From positions 250,841-314,840 of the forward strand of contig JAPOWW010000021.1 in the NCBI GenBank assembly GCA_026707405.1: a DNA stretch of 64,000 nt. Reading direction: 5' to 3'. The notes below the pieces were generated by a model. That model was not told the origin of the DNA. It searched no databases and saw only the letters and a program-made list of their open reading frames with translations. How positions within the stretch are numbered: position 1 is the first letter of the stretch; the number at the start of each line of letters is the position of its first letter. This stretch comes from Chloroflexota bacterium. Lineage in GTDB: Bacteria; Chloroflexota; UBA11872; VXNJ01. Below, in pieces: positions 25,976 through 35,219 of this stretch. A program made the position numbers and the translations under genes.

Positions 25976-26434
25976 TCAAGTGGAGGATGCGCCGGAGCGT
26001 CCACCGATTGGCACTTCGCGCCCCTCGTCCAGATCGAGCCGGTCGAAGTGCCGCTTGATGTCGGACCGGTGTCCGTTGCCCGACATCTCGAGCTGCTCCT
26101 GGAACCACTCCCACGTCCAATCGCCGGTGTCGGGCGATGCCGAGCTCATCCAGTCGTTGAACTCCTCGATCTCCTCCGGCGAGCGCGGGGTCATGCGCTC
26201 CGAGACCCACTCCCAGACCTCGGCGTCGGTGGGGCGCGTCCTCAAAGCCTCTATGAACCCGTCCTCCGGGATGCCGAGGAAATCGAACACTCTGCCCGAG
26301 CGGCCTCCCCTGGAAATGTAGTCGCCCAGCGTTCCGGCAAGCTCGGCGCGCCCCTTGTCGATGGCTCTTGGCAGAAACACGACTCCCCCCAGCTTGTCGT
26401 AAGGGCTCCGCGGCACCGACTTCGTCAGATCCAT
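25976..26434 (-). CDS. DUF5069 family protein
   Basis: 152 residues. The N-terminus DLTKSVPRSPYDKLGGVVFLPRAIDKGRAELAGTLGDY is the DUF5069 hallmark: P-R-S-P, L-G-G-x3-L-P-R-x-I-D-K. Function is not known for the family. Tryptophan-rich middle (EVWEWVSER, TWEWFQEQLEM) and an acidic, flexible C-terminus. No membrane segment. It sits between ABC-2 permease sets on the same strand, 36 bases downstream of pair A's start side and about 80 bases after the 205-residue gene, so it may be in the same transcript. Confidence 0.85.
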   Translation of the reverse strand: MDLTKSVPRSPYDKLGGVVFLPRAIDKGRAELAGTLGDYISRGGRSGRVFDFLGIPEDGFIEALRTRPTDAEVWEWVSERMTPRSPEEIEEFNDWMSSASPDTGDWTWEWFQEQLEMSGNGHRSDIKRHFDRLDLDEGREVPIGGRSGASST

Positions 26435-26516
26435 TTCAATAACCCGTTCCGTGAGCTAACGTCCCACCGGCATGATATGGCCTGTGGGCCGGGCCTGCCG
26501 ATGCCGCGCCGCACGG

Positions 26517-27134
26517 CTATGCTCCCTGCCGGTCGTCCCATATCTCGATAAACCGGGACGGGACCACCAGGCCGGGGCTTGCGCGTGTGGCTTCCACAAT
26601 CGGCGCGACGTGCCCGCCAACGTACTCGCCCAGGGGAATCCAGGAGTTCACGTAGGCCTGGGTTACCTCCCGACCATTCCGGCAGTCATAGCCCAGCCCC
26701 ATGGGAAAGCGCCCGTTCCGCTCGTGGTATTTGCACTCCAGATAGTGAGCGAAGTCGGCCACGTACAGCCCGGCAAGATCCAACGGAACGCAAACTCGAA
26801 GCAGCACGCCGCCCACGTACTCGCGCAGCATCTGGCGTCCCAAATCTTGAAAATAAGGCGACCGGTCGAGCCATCTGGGAGAAGGTTCGAGAAACCCGCC
26901 GATGGCGTAATGTCCGGCCAGATCATCCGGCGGTTCGGGGCATGGCGAAGGGATCCGGGCGTTCAAACCGCCATCTTCGGCAAGGATGTCGCGCAGGTGC
27001 TCCCTGCGGGTGAAGTGGTAGAAAACGAGACCCGAGGGACCGGACTCTACCTGACCTGGATCCCCTTCAAAACCGGCATCAGCCAAGAGCTTTCCCCGCT
27101 CGTGCAGAAACGGGTCGGCAAGCCGGGCGTTCAT
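26517..27134 (-). CDS. Uncharacterised protein with an ADP-ribosyltransferase-like N-terminal motif
   Basis: 205 residues, soluble. LVFYHFTRREHLRDILAEDGGLNAR (about 36-60) has the shape of the DarT/RNA-ligase-like ART entry motif, Y-H-F-T, L-x-x-I-L and G-G-L. Later VNSWIPLGEYVGGHVAPIVEATRA and VVPSRFIEIWDD resemble substrate-loop regions of small ART enzymes, but I cannot place a clear catalytic glutamate. No macrodomain antitoxin (DarG) is next to it. Lies between two ABC-2 permease sets. Could also be an unrelated DUF with a chance match; treat the family as a lead only. Confidence 0.55.
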   Translation of the reverse strand: MNARLADPFLHERGKLLADAGFEGDPGQVESGPSGLVFYHFTRREHLRDILAEDGGLNARIPSPCPEPPDDLAGHYAIGGFLEPSPRWLDRSPYFQDLGRQMLREYVGGVLLRVCVPLDLAGLYVADFAHYLECKYHERNGRFPMGLGYDCRNGREVTQAYVNSWIPLGEYVGGHVAPIVEATRASPGLVVPSRFIEIWDDRQGA

Positions 27135-27179
27135 CGACCGATCCTACACCTGACGCTCCCCGCGTCCGGTTGCGACTAC

Positions 27180-27968
27180 CTAGCTCGAGGCGCTCGAATA
27201 CCGCCTGAGTCCCAAACGCCAGAAGCGCGTGGCTCCGTACACCGCAATAGTCGCGATCACCGGTCCAACCGCTATCAGCCAGCCCGAATCGCGACCGACC
27301 AGAGTCTCGGTCGGCACCGTCGACACGAACGCGACCGGAAACAGGTACGTCAGGAATCCCTTGATCCACTTCGGATAAATGTCCACCGGATATCGAGAGG
27401 TCCTGAAGAAGACGTTGAACATGCTTTCGATGCCTTCGAGGCGCACGGCCCAAAAGACCAGGGTGGTCATGGCGACGACGAACGCGTAGAAGATCGCAAG
27501 CGCGGACGCCAGCATCAGCGGGAAGAGAGCGACCCGCCAGGTGAGCGCTCCAGCCTCAAGAATGAAGAGTCCAAACGCACACAGGACAACACCCACTATC
27601 GAATTCACGAAGCGGCCTACCTGCACATAGTGCGTGCTTGCGAAAAACAGGCTCGGTACGGGCTTCATCAGTACGTAATCGAACGTCCCTTCATACACGT
27701 CCTCGGTTGTCCGGCTTAGCGAAGGAAACATGACCGTACCCATCACGCCCAGCACCACGTTGAACAGGCCGACGACCACCAACAGCTCCCCCGCCGACCA
27801 TCCCCGCAGGCTGTCGGTGTGTGCATATATGACCGCGACCGAGACAGCCGCGTTGAGCGTATCGACCGCGAACGCATTGATGAACGCGCCCAGGAATTCG
27901 CCTCTGTAGGCAAGCTGCTGCTGCACAGCCACCTTCGTAAATGTAAGAGCTACGGACAGCAATCGCAC
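27180..27968 (-). CDS. ABC-2 permease, second of minus-strand pair B
   Basis: 262 residues, GTG start two bases after the preceding gene's stop. Parallels the 24342 permease block by block: HTDSLRGWSAGELLVVVG, TFDYVLMKPVPSLFFAST, RYPVDIYPKWIKGFLTYLFP and LRRYSSASS at the end. Six hydrophobic helices. With the next upstream permease and the ATPase at 28.8 kb it makes a complete three-gene exporter. Confidence 0.88.
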   Translation of the reverse strand: MRLLSVALTFTKVAVQQQLAYRGEFLGAFINAFAVDTLNAAVSVAVIYAHTDSLRGWSAGELLVVVGLFNVVLGVMGTVMFPSLSRTTEDVYEGTFDYVLMKPVPSLFFASTHYVQVGRFVNSIVGVVLCAFGLFILEAGALTWRVALFPLMLASALAIFYAFVVAMTTLVFWAVRLEGIESMFNVFFRTSRYPVDIYPKWIKGFLTYLFPVAFVSTVPTETLVGRDSGWLIAVGPVIATIAVYGATRFWRLGLRRYSSASS

Positions 27969-27970
27969 GA

Positions 27971-28777
27971 TCAGACTCCCACGGCCTGGTAGCGCTTGAT
28001 CCCGGATCGCCAGAGAAGAGTCATTAACGTGAGGCCGACCGCTATCCAGACGGCTTGCAGCGCGAATCCCAGAATCAGCTCATCGCGCTGCAAGTGACCG
28101 ATGAATACCTCTATCGGGAAGCCGATCGTGTACCTGAAAGGGAGTCCGATCGCAATGGTCTGGATCTCTCCGGGCAGGAGCGCGATTGGCGCTACTTGCC
28201 CGCCGATGGAGAACGCAATGTTGTGCCAAATGCTGTAGAAGGGCCAGGTGTTGGCGACCCAGAACGAAGCCAACCCCATGCACGTGCCCACGATGAACGC
28301 CAGCGCGGCCGCGAGCAGCAACGCAGGCACGAAAAGGACCGCGTTCCCCCAGTCGAAAGGGAACTCGGGGCGAATGATGAAATACATCGCCAACCATATT
28401 GGGCTCACCATCGCCGCCGCGGTCAGCTTCGATGCCAGATCGCCTGATGCCGAGACCCAAATCGGGTTTATGGGCCGCATCAAGTGGGGGGAGAGCCGCC
28501 CGAGCCGGATCAGCGGCCACCATTGGTGATATCCGACCGCCCAGGTCGCGTGGGAGACAATCATGAAAACGATGTAGTACATGACTACGTCGCCGCGTTG
28601 GAATCCACCTACTTCTCCGTCGCCCGCCACCGCCCACCACACCGCCATGTAGAGCAGCGGATTGACGATTTGCCGTAGCGCATAGATGACGAGCACCAGC
28701 CGGTAATGCAGCGCTTGGGCGATGTTGGCTTTGGTCAATGAGATAGCCCCGCTGAACGTCCGCGCGGCCAGGCTCAT
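27971..28777 (-). CDS. ABC-2 permease, first of minus-strand pair B
   Basis: 268 residues. Start codon overlaps the ATPase stop (TAATG), so the two are translationally coupled. Closely related to the 25133-25939 protein, with shared ISLTKAN, NPLLYMAVWWAVAGDGE, IRLGRLSPHLMRPINPIWV and GGQVAPIALLPGEI. The later segment LPFRYTIGFPIEVFIGHL is the subfamily's signature near the last helices. Pair B keeps its ATPase, pair A does not, so B is probably the parental set. Confidence 0.88.
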   Translation of the reverse strand: MSLAARTFSGAISLTKANIAQALHYRLVLVIYALRQIVNPLLYMAVWWAVAGDGEVGGFQRGDVVMYYIVFMIVSHATWAVGYHQWWPLIRLGRLSPHLMRPINPIWVSASGDLASKLTAAAMVSPIWLAMYFIIRPEFPFDWGNAVLFVPALLLAAALAFIVGTCMGLASFWVANTWPFYSIWHNIAFSIGGQVAPIALLPGEIQTIAIGLPFRYTIGFPIEVFIGHLQRDELILGFALQAVWIAVGLTLMTLLWRSGIKRYQAVGV

Positions 28778-29757
28778 TACTCAGCGTCCTCGAAGACTTC
28801 CGAGATCACCTCCTCGAGCGGCGGGTCCTCCACCGAGACGTCGGCCACCGGCAGGCCCTGCACGAGGCGAACGGTCAGATCGGCGATGCCGTCCCGCGAG
28901 GCGGTCAGCTTCACGCGGCGGCTGTCCACGACGGTCAGGCCCTCGTGTTTCGCCAGCTCCTCGCCGGTGAGGTCACGTTCAAGCTGGAGCGTGATTATCT
29001 TGTGCGGCGCGTAGCGGTCGACCAGTCCCTGAAGCGGGCCGTCGTACAGCAACGAGCCTCGGTTTATGACTATCACCCTCTCCGCCAGAGCCTCCACGTC
29101 AGCCATGTAGTGGCTGGTCAGCAATACGGTCGCCCCGGCGGACTTGTTGTACTCGCGTATGAACTCGCGGATGCGCTGCTGCATCGCCACGTCCAGACCG
29201 ATGGTCGGCTCGTCAAGGTACAAAACGGTCGGACGGTGCAGCAGCCCCGCCGCCAGCTCCACCTTCATCCGTTCGCCCAGTGATAGCTGCCGGACGGGCT
29301 TCTCCAATAGCTCTGATAGGTCCAGCAGGTCGGTCAGCGTTGCGACGGTCTCCGCGTACTCGCAGTCCTCGATCCCGAATATCGACTTGTTGACCAGAAA
29401 GGTGTCGACCGCCGGCAGGTCCCAGAAGAGCTGCTGCCGCTGTCCCATGATGAGAGTCACGCTTGAGAGAAAGTCCACGCGGCGGTCCGACGGAGTAAAA
29501 CCCAATACGTCGACTTTCCCCGACGTTGGATAGAGCAGGCCGCTCAGGACCTTTAGAGTAGTGGTCTTGCCCGCGCCGTTAGGGCCCAGGAACCCGACTA
29601 TCTCGCCGGGCTGAAGCTCGAACGAGATTCCCTCGACGGCGCGCACCGTGCGGTGCCGACGGTGGACCACGCTGCGCATCGAGGCGAACAGCCCGCCCTC
29701 GCGAACGGGCACTTCATAGTGCTTGACCAGATCATCTACCTGAATGATCGCCGCCAT
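28777..29757 (-). CDS. ABC-2 exporter ATPase
   Basis: About 326 residues from the ATG at 29757; a TTG at 29808 would add 17 residues with no similarity to the family. Walker A GPNGAGKTTT, Q-loop VTLIMGQRQQLFWDLP, signature LSLGERMKVE, Walker B VLYLDEPTIGLD and H-loop LTSHYMADVE. C-terminal extension of about 80 residues as in NatA-type exporters. First gene of the minus-strand exporter operon; the 355-base gap upstream should hold the promoter. Confidence 0.92.
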   Translation of the reverse strand: MAAIIQVDDLVKHYEVPVREGGLFASMRSVVHRRHRTVRAVEGISFELQPGEIVGFLGPNGAGKTTTLKVLSGLLYPTSGKVDVLGFTPSDRRVDFLSSVTLIMGQRQQLFWDLPAVDTFLVNKSIFGIEDCEYAETVATLTDLLDLSELLEKPVRQLSLGERMKVELAAGLLHRPTVLYLDEPTIGLDVAMQQRIREFIREYNKSAGATVLLTSHYMADVEALAERVIVINRGSLLYDGPLQGLVDRYAPHKIITLQLERDLTGEELAKHEGLTVVDSRRVKLTASRDGIADLTVRLVQGLPVADVSVEDPPLEEVISEVFEDAE

Positions 29758-30111
29758 CGAGGTTGGTGTCCTGACTTTCGGTGCCGCTGTCGAGTCGCGT
29801 GTTGACAATCGCTGATACCTTGAGCATAACGACTTGCCGCTTTCGTCTGTTGTGCCGATAGAGACGGTTTACAGCCTCGCGAGGATTGGGACGTGTCCGA
29901 CGAGCACAATCTGGAGACCGCCGCTCCCTGGAATCGCAGATATACGCAGCCGTGCGCAGGCAGATACTGGACAGGGGCGACCGGCCCGACGCCCTTGCCG
30001 TGGACGTGGTTCCACCTGCTCGCGTGGAAGCCGTAGCGCAAGAGTCTCACGTCAACCTCTGAAGTCCGACTCCGGCCCGTCGCGGCTGGGACTAACGCCC
30101 AAGCCGCCAAG
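29758..30111. other. Intergenic region, no confident gene
   Basis: About 350 bases between the amidase stop and the ATPase start. Several short frames are open on both strands, but none has a good ribosome site or a motif I recognise. It should contain the promoter of the minus-strand exporter operon. Confidence 0.4.
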
Positions 30112-31506
30112 TCAGTCGACCGGCGGTCGGGCCGTATGCCAGTCGGTCGCCTGCTGAAACGCGTGGCCCGCGCGTAGCACCAGCCGCTCGTTCCACCATG
30201 CTCCGGTGAGCATCAAGCCCAGCGGCAGGCCCTCCGCGCCGAATCCGCATGGTATCGAAAGCGAGGGTTGCCAGGTCTGATTGAAGACCCCGGTGAATTT
30301 CAGATTGGGCCGGTAGGCGAGCGTTTGCACTCCTTCGATGCGTCCGGCGACTCCCGGCGCCGACGGAGTGGCGATCAGATCGACTTCCTCCATCAGCGCT
30401 GCCGCCAGCGCGGCTATCTCTTGCCTTCTATTCAGGAAGCCGTGAAACTCTCCGGCGGAGAATTGGTTACCAATCTCGAGTCTCGAAACGGTATCCTCGC
30501 CAATCCTGGCGCGAACATCGGGGTCGGCCAGCCGATCTCGATGCACCCAGGCGGCCTCGACACCCGCGATGTTGATCTCGAACGCCTCCTCGGCCCAGGG
30601 AATCTCGATATCGACCAATACCGCGCCCAGATCGCTCAAGACGCCGAGTGCCCGCGTGATGCTTGCATGGGCTTCCGGTTCAAGGTCCTCGAAGAAGTAA
30701 TTGGAGGGAACGCCGATCCGGCGGCCGCTTATTCCAATGTCGATTCCCGCCGAGAACCGCTCGCTCGGGCGGTCCACGCTGTAGCGATCGCCGGGATCGT
30801 ACCCGGCGATCGCTTCGAGCATCAGCGCGCAGTCGAGCGCCGACCGGGTCATCGGCCCGACGTTGTCCAAAGTCATGGAGAGCGGGAAAACGCCTCGGCG
30901 GGACACCCGCCCGAACGTGGGCTTGAGTCCTGTAATTCCGCAGTGGGCGGCGGGGAGCCGTATAGACCCGCCGGTATCGGACCCAATTGCGGCGGGAGCC
31001 ATTCCGGTGGCGACCGCGACCGCCGATCCGCTGCTCGATCCGCCCGGTATTCGGTCCATTCGCCAGGGATTCGGCGGCGTCCCGAAATGGGGATTTACGC
31101 CGGTTCCACCGTAGGCGAACTCGTGGAGATTGGTCTTGCCGATGATTACCGCTCCAGCCGCCCGCAGGCGCACCGCCAGTTCGCAGTCGCTCTCGGCGGG
31201 TCGGTCGCCCAGCGCCTTCGCACCGGCGGTGGTCACCGTACCTTCCACGTCGCATAGGTCCTTGAGTGCGACCGGCACTCCGTGAAGCGCGCCCCGGTAA
31301 CGGCTGTCGGCGATCTCGGAGTCGGCGGTACGCGCCGCCTCCAAAGCAGTTTCCTCGAATACTTCGGTGAACGCGTTGTCGAAATCCCGCAAAGCGTCGA
31401 TGCGGTCGAGCGCCGCTCTAGTAACCTCGACCGGGGACATTTGCCCGGACGCTATGAGCCGCGAAAGCTCGTTGATCGGTAGGTAGTTGAGTTCGGTTGA
31501 CTTCAA
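30112..31506 (-). CDS. Amidase-signature family enzyme (GatA-like)
   Basis: About 464 residues from a TTG at 31506, where similarity begins (LPINELSRLIASGQMSPVEVT); a TTG at 31599 opens a longer, unconserved frame. Ser-cisSer-Lys triad region is intact: GVPVALKDLCDVEGTVTTAG (Lys) and GGSSSGSAVAVATGMAPAAIGSDTGGSIRLPA (the two serines). These enzymes hydrolyse amides; GatA works in tRNA amidotransferase, but no gatB or gatC is near and the C-terminal region differs, so a stand-alone amidase is more likely. Divergent from the pseudouridine synthase gene. Confidence 0.88.
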   Translation of the reverse strand: MKSTELNYLPINELSRLIASGQMSPVEVTRAALDRIDALRDFDNAFTEVFEETALEAARTADSEIADSRYRGALHGVPVALKDLCDVEGTVTTAGAKALGDRPAESDCELAVRLRAAGAVIIGKTNLHEFAYGGTGVNPHFGTPPNPWRMDRIPGGSSSGSAVAVATGMAPAAIGSDTGGSIRLPAAHCGITGLKPTFGRVSRRGVFPLSMTLDNVGPMTRSALDCALMLEAIAGYDPGDRYSVDRPSERFSAGIDIGISGRRIGVPSNYFFEDLEPEAHASITRALGVLSDLGAVLVDIEIPWAEEAFEINIAGVEAAWVHRDRLADPDVRARIGEDTVSRLEIGNQFSAGEFHGFLNRRQEIAALAAALMEEVDLIATPSAPGVAGRIEGVQTLAYRPNLKFTGVFNQTWQPSLSIPCGFGAEGLPLGLMLTGAWWNERLVLRAGHAFQQATDWHTARPPVD

Positions 31507-31677
31507 GATCGCGCCGCCGGTACGTTGCCTGGAGGATCCAGAAATTAGCTCGTCGCATGTCCAGTCTAACCCCTGCCGAGGTCCATCGAGGGCGGGCAAG
31601 AGCGGAGAGATTTGGCGCTGGCCGGAGCGCCGTCCAGCGACTCATTTGCACGTAAATGTTCCAGATTAATTCTGTAG

Positions 31678-32445
31678 ATGCCGCCTGACGAAACCGAGTC
31701 TTCGCCGATCCGGTTGCATGTTTTCCTTGCGCACGCGGGCAAAGGCTCTCGGCGAGCGATGGAAGCGGCAGTTGCCGCGGGCCGGGTCTCCGTCAACGGC
31801 AAGCCTGTAACAGTCCAGGGGACCAGGATCGATCCCGCAGTCGACAGCGTGACTCTGGATGGCCGCCCTGTCGAGCCGCGCCGAGGCAAGCTGGAGTACA
31901 TCGCCGTGAACAAGCCGCGCGGAGTCATGACGACCGCCCGCGACGAGCGAGGCCGCAAGACCGTGCTCGACCTGCTGCCCACCGAGCTGCGCGAGTCGCG
32001 CGTCTATCCGGTCGGCCGTCTCGACCGCCATTCCGAGGGCTTGGTACTGCTGACCAACGACGGCGAACTCACGCACCGGCTGCTCCATCCCAGCTTCGAG
32101 CATGAGCGCGAGTACGTCTTGGAAGTTACAGGCCGTCCGAGCGAGCGGGCCATCGCCAGGCTCAGATCGGGAATCGAGCTGCAAGACGGACCTACCAATC
32201 CCGCGCGGTTCGACATCATCGGCGGCGGGCCGGACGGCGCGAGGGTCCGGGCTATCTTGAAGGAGGGGCGCAACCGGCAGCTAAGGCGAATGTTCGCCGC
32301 TGTAGGTCACTCGGTAATCAGGCTGAAGCGGGTGCGCATCGGTCCCATCCAGCTCGGCTCGCTCAAGCCGGGAGAGTCGAGAAGGCTCACCGCGGCGGAG
32401 ATCGCCGCCCTTCCCGATCTGGACCGTTCCGGGGGCCGCGGGTAA
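31678..32445 (+). CDS. rluB: 23S rRNA pseudouridine synthase, RluB/RsuA family
   Basis: 255 residues. N-terminal S4 RNA-binding domain (RLHVFLAHAGKGSRRAMEAAVAAGRVSVNGK), then the catalytic domain with VNKPRGVMTT and the active aspartate in VGRLDRHSEGLVLLTNDGEL, followed by KEGRNRQLRRMF, the family's substrate loop. The usual T after the catalytic D-x2 is S here (DRHSEG). Length and the S4 domain fit RluB better than RluE. ATG-start 171 bases from the divergent amidase; 3' end nine bases from the convergent DUF255 gene. Confidence 0.92.
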   Translation: MPPDETESSPIRLHVFLAHAGKGSRRAMEAAVAAGRVSVNGKPVTVQGTRIDPAVDSVTLDGRPVEPRRGKLEYIAVNKPRGVMTTARDERGRKTVLDLLPTELRESRVYPVGRLDRHSEGLVLLTNDGELTHRLLHPSFEHEREYVLEVTGRPSERAIARLRSGIELQDGPTNPARFDIIGGGPDGARVRAILKEGRNRQLRRMFAAVGHSVIRLKRVRIGPIQLGSLKPGESRRLTAAEIAALPDLDRSGGRG

Positions 32446-32454
32446 CGGGCCGCC

Positions 32455-34479
32455 CTAAAGCTGGCTTCGAAGGTCGTCGGCGCTGGTGACGGGGAGATTG
32501 CACACGAAGTTCCGGCACACGTAGGCCGTGGCTTTCCCGTCGATACGCGGCCGGCGGCTCAGCAGCGGCACCGGAGAAATATCGCTCTCCTCGCCGGCCG
32601 CCGCGACGACGCCGGGGCGAAAGCCCTCGAACACGACGTCAAGCAGCTCGCGCGTATCCCCGGATTTCGGATCGCCGATGACCGCGACTTCCAGGGGGTC
32701 TCCGAGGTAGTAGTCCATGGCGTTGAGCCATTGCCCGAACGCCGTGGGATGCTTACCGGCGATGCCGGAGACTTGCTTCATGCCGCCCGCCGCCGCCTCG
32801 GCGTAGCGGCCTTCACCGGTCAGTCCGGTTAGCCGGAACAGCGCGGTGGCCGCCATTGCGCCGCCGGACGGCGTGGCGTTGTCCTGAACGTTCTTGGGAC
32901 GCGTAATCAGGCGCTCGTGATCGTCGCTGGTGTCGAAGAAACCGCCTTGCGGATCGGCGAACCGCTCAATCATCACGTCCGCTATCTCCCTGGCCGCGGC
33001 GAACCACTCTGGCTCGAACGTGGCCTGGTACAGCGCCAGCAACCCTTCGAGAAGATATGAGTAGTCTTCCAGATAGCCGTTGAGCGACGCTCGTCCATCC
33101 TTCCACGTCCGCAGCAGCCGGCCTTCGGGCGTGCGAAGCTCTGAGAGGATGAATCGCGCGTTTTCACGCGCCGCCGTCAGATAGGCGGGGTTATCCAAGG
33201 CCCGCGCGGCGTCGGCGAAGGCCGCCAGCATCAGCCCGTTCCAGGACGTCAGCACCTTGTCGTCGAGGCCGGGTCTTATCCGCTGGGCTCGGCGTTCCAG
33301 CAAAGCCTTCTTCGATGCCGCGAGCCGTTCCTCTAGCTCGGAAGCTTCCATGTCAAGCAAATGCGCGACCACATCGGTATCGAGCGGCCGGTTGAGTATG
33401 CTTCGCCCCTCGAAGTTCCCGTTCTCGGAAACGTCGTAGGCCACTATCAGAGTCTCGGCGTCAGCGCCCAGCACCTCCCTGACCTCGGACCGATCCCATA
33501 CGTAGTATTTGCCCTCCTCGCCCTCGGAGTCGGCGTCCAGCGTGCTGTAAAACCCGCCGTCGGGATTGGTCATCTCGTCGATAACGTAGTCGAGCGTCTC
33601 TTCGACCACCTGGCGAAAGAGCGGCTCGCCGGTCACTTGCCAGGCCTTCAGGTAAGCTCGCGCAAGCTGGCTGTTGTCATAAAGCATCTTCTCGAAATGC
33701 GGCACCAGCCAGATAGCGTCGACCGCGTAGCGATGGAACCCCCCGCCCAGGTGGTCGTAGATTCCGCCCCGCGCCATCTTTTCGAGCGTGCTGGTAGCCA
33801 TCGACAGAGCGCTGTTGTCGCCGGTGCGGACGTAGCGGCGCAGCAGGAACTCGATCGCCATCGGCTGGGGGAACTTGGGCGCTCCGCCCCACCCGCCGTT
33901 CAGGTCGTCGTAACCGGATGCGAGCGATGCCTGCGCACTCGCCAGGAGCGCCGGAGAGATGTCTCCCGCGCGCTGTGTGTCATCAGACTGCAACGCCGCC
34001 AGCAGCCGCTCGCTCGTCCGCTCTATATGCCCCCGGCGGTCGCGGAAAGCGTCGGCCACCATCGTCAACACCTCTCGAAACGATGGCATCCGGTACCGAG
34101 GTTCGGGCGGGAAGTACGTCCCACCGAAGAACGGCACGCGCTTGGGAGTGAGAAACACGCTCATCGGCCAGCCGCCATGGCCTGTCATAGTCATTACCGA
34201 TTCCATGTAGATCGAATCGAGATCGGGCCGCTCCTCCCGATCGACCTTTATGTTGATGAAGTCGCGGTTCATCAGTTCCGCCGTCTTGGGATCCTCGAAT
34301 GACTCCCGCTCCATGACGTGACACCAGTGACACGCCGAGTAGCCGATGCTCAGGAATATCGGCTTGTCCTCCGCCTCCGCCCGTTCCAGGGCCTCATCGC
34401 CCCAGGGGAACCAGTCGACGGGGTTCTCGGCGTGTTGAATCAGATAGGGGCTGGTTTCGCTCTCAAGCCGGTTCGTCAA
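32455..34479 (-). CDS. DUF255 thioredoxin-fold protein (YyaL/SPATA20 family)
   Basis: 674 residues, the usual length. N-terminal thioredoxin-like domain with [16 protein letters not shown], then [21 protein letters not shown] (C-x-x-C as C-H-W-C), [13 protein letters not shown] and [11 protein letters not shown]. The remainder is an alpha/alpha toroid of the six-hairpin glycosidase type ([34 protein letters not shown] segment VLTSWNGLM). Function is not established in bacteria; a redox or sugar-related role has been proposed. Single gene, convergent with the pseudouridine synthase. Confidence 0.9.
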   Translation of the reverse strand: MTNRLESETSPYLIQHAENPVDWFPWGDEALERAEAEDKPIFLSIGYSACHWCHVMERESFEDPKTAELMNRDFINIKVDREERPDLDSIYMESVMTMTGHGGWPMSVFLTPKRVPFFGGTYFPPEPRYRMPSFREVLTMVADAFRDRRGHIERTSERLLAALQSDDTQRAGDISPALLASAQASLASGYDDLNGGWGGAPKFPQPMAIEFLLRRYVRTGDNSALSMATSTLEKMARGGIYDHLGGGFHRYAVDAIWLVPHFEKMLYDNSQLARAYLKAWQVTGEPLFRQVVEETLDYVIDEMTNPDGGFYSTLDADSEGEEGKYYVWDRSEVREVLGADAETLIVAYDVSENGNFEGRSILNRPLDTDVVAHLLDMEASELEERLAASKKALLERRAQRIRPGLDDKVLTSWNGLMLAAFADAARALDNPAYLTAARENARFILSELRTPEGRLLRTWKDGRASLNGYLEDYSYLLEGLLALYQATFEPEWFAAAREIADVMIERFADPQGGFFDTSDDHERLITRPKNVQDNATPSGGAMAATALFRLTGLTGEGRYAEAAAGGMKQVSGIAGKHPTAFGQWLNAMDYYLGDPLEVAVIGDPKSGDTRELLDVVFEGFRPGVVAAAGEESDISPVPLLSRRPRIDGKATAYVCRNFVCNLPVTSADDLRSQL

Positions 34480-34661
34480 GTTGTTGATATCTCCTCGGCG
34501 ATGCTCGTTACGCCTTCGAACAAGAATACGACCATCGCCCTAGCCGTAAACTAGCCTTCGATCTAATCGTAATGCCCGCTCGCTGTCGCGGTCGTGCGGC
34601 TCCCTGTGAACTGGCCCGGCCAGCTTCCACCGAATCGCATCACAATTCCACGGATTTTCAA

Positions 34662-35147
34662 ATGAGTGCCACCCAGATTGAGATTACACAACCGAAGTCC
34701 AATGAGTTCGACGCCGATTCTGACCTTCGGAGCGCGCTGGATGACAATAGACACAGGAGTTTCCTGCATCGCGCCGCTGACGCCGGGAATCTCTACATCG
34801 CCCGCCTCGACGGAGCTTATGCCGGGGGCATGGTGCTGGGCGGCACGAATGCCGGTGAATCGGTTTTCAACGGCAGCTTCTTCGACCGGGGATTCGTCTG
34901 GCTGATCTGGGTCGAGGAACCCTTCAGACGAATGGGCGTCGCCAGCGCGCTGATGCGTCAGGCCGAAGAGGACTGCCCGTCGGACGACCTCTTCACCTCG
35001 ACCAACCTGTCGAACGTCCCCGCCCAGCGTCTCTTCGAGAAGCTGGGCTACACGCGAACGGGAATGGTCGAGAACCTCGACGAAGGCGATCCCGAAGTCT
35101 TCTACTTCAAACGCCTGCGGCGGCCAGCGTCCGATCGAAGGTCATAA
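34662..35147 (+). CDS. GNAT-family N-acetyltransferase
   Basis: 161 residues from the ATG at 34662; the frame runs 30 codons further upstream, but those are Arg/Ser-rich and unlike a GNAT start. Core features: GFVWLIWVEEPFRRMGVASALMRQAEE, with R-R-x-G-V-A the acetyl-CoA pyrophosphate loop, and STNLSNVPAQRLFEKLGYTRTG. The end, FYFKRLRRPASDRRS, is odd: a detached copy of the 3' end at 38.2 kb stops right after FYFKRLW, so the last nine residues here may come from adjoining accessory DNA. Acceptor unknown. Confidence 0.88.
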   Translation: MSATQIEITQPKSNEFDADSDLRSALDDNRHRSFLHRAADAGNLYIARLDGAYAGGMVLGGTNAGESVFNGSFFDRGFVWLIWVEEPFRRMGVASALMRQAEEDCPSDDLFTSTNLSNVPAQRLFEKLGYTRTGMVENLDEGDPEVFYFKRLRRPASDRRS

Positions 35148-35219
35148 TCCCGCTCACGCCCCGCCGTTAGTGGATGGATTCGCTCGCCGTGTACGCGGCG
35201 GTGTCGGTATCGCGGAATA
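35107..35219 (-). pseudogene. Possible 3' remnant of a PIN (VapC-type) toxin
   Basis: Directly downstream of the antitoxin gene, one minus-strand phase reads LLIFRDTDTAAYTASESIH, a TAA, then GVSGIMTFDRTLAAAGV and a stop. The second part looks like a PIN-domain C-terminus (T-F-D-R-x-L-A-x-A-G-V). The N-terminal two-thirds, with the first catalytic acids, are missing and an in-frame stop interrupts the rest. The end overlaps the 3' end of the GNAT gene on the other strand. Evidence is motif-level only. Confidence 0.35.

Noticed and set aside
29830..30065. Short plus-strand frames in the gap before the amidase (for example ending AQESHVNL)
   Set aside because: Composition looks protein-like in one phase, but no start signal, motif or partner supports it.
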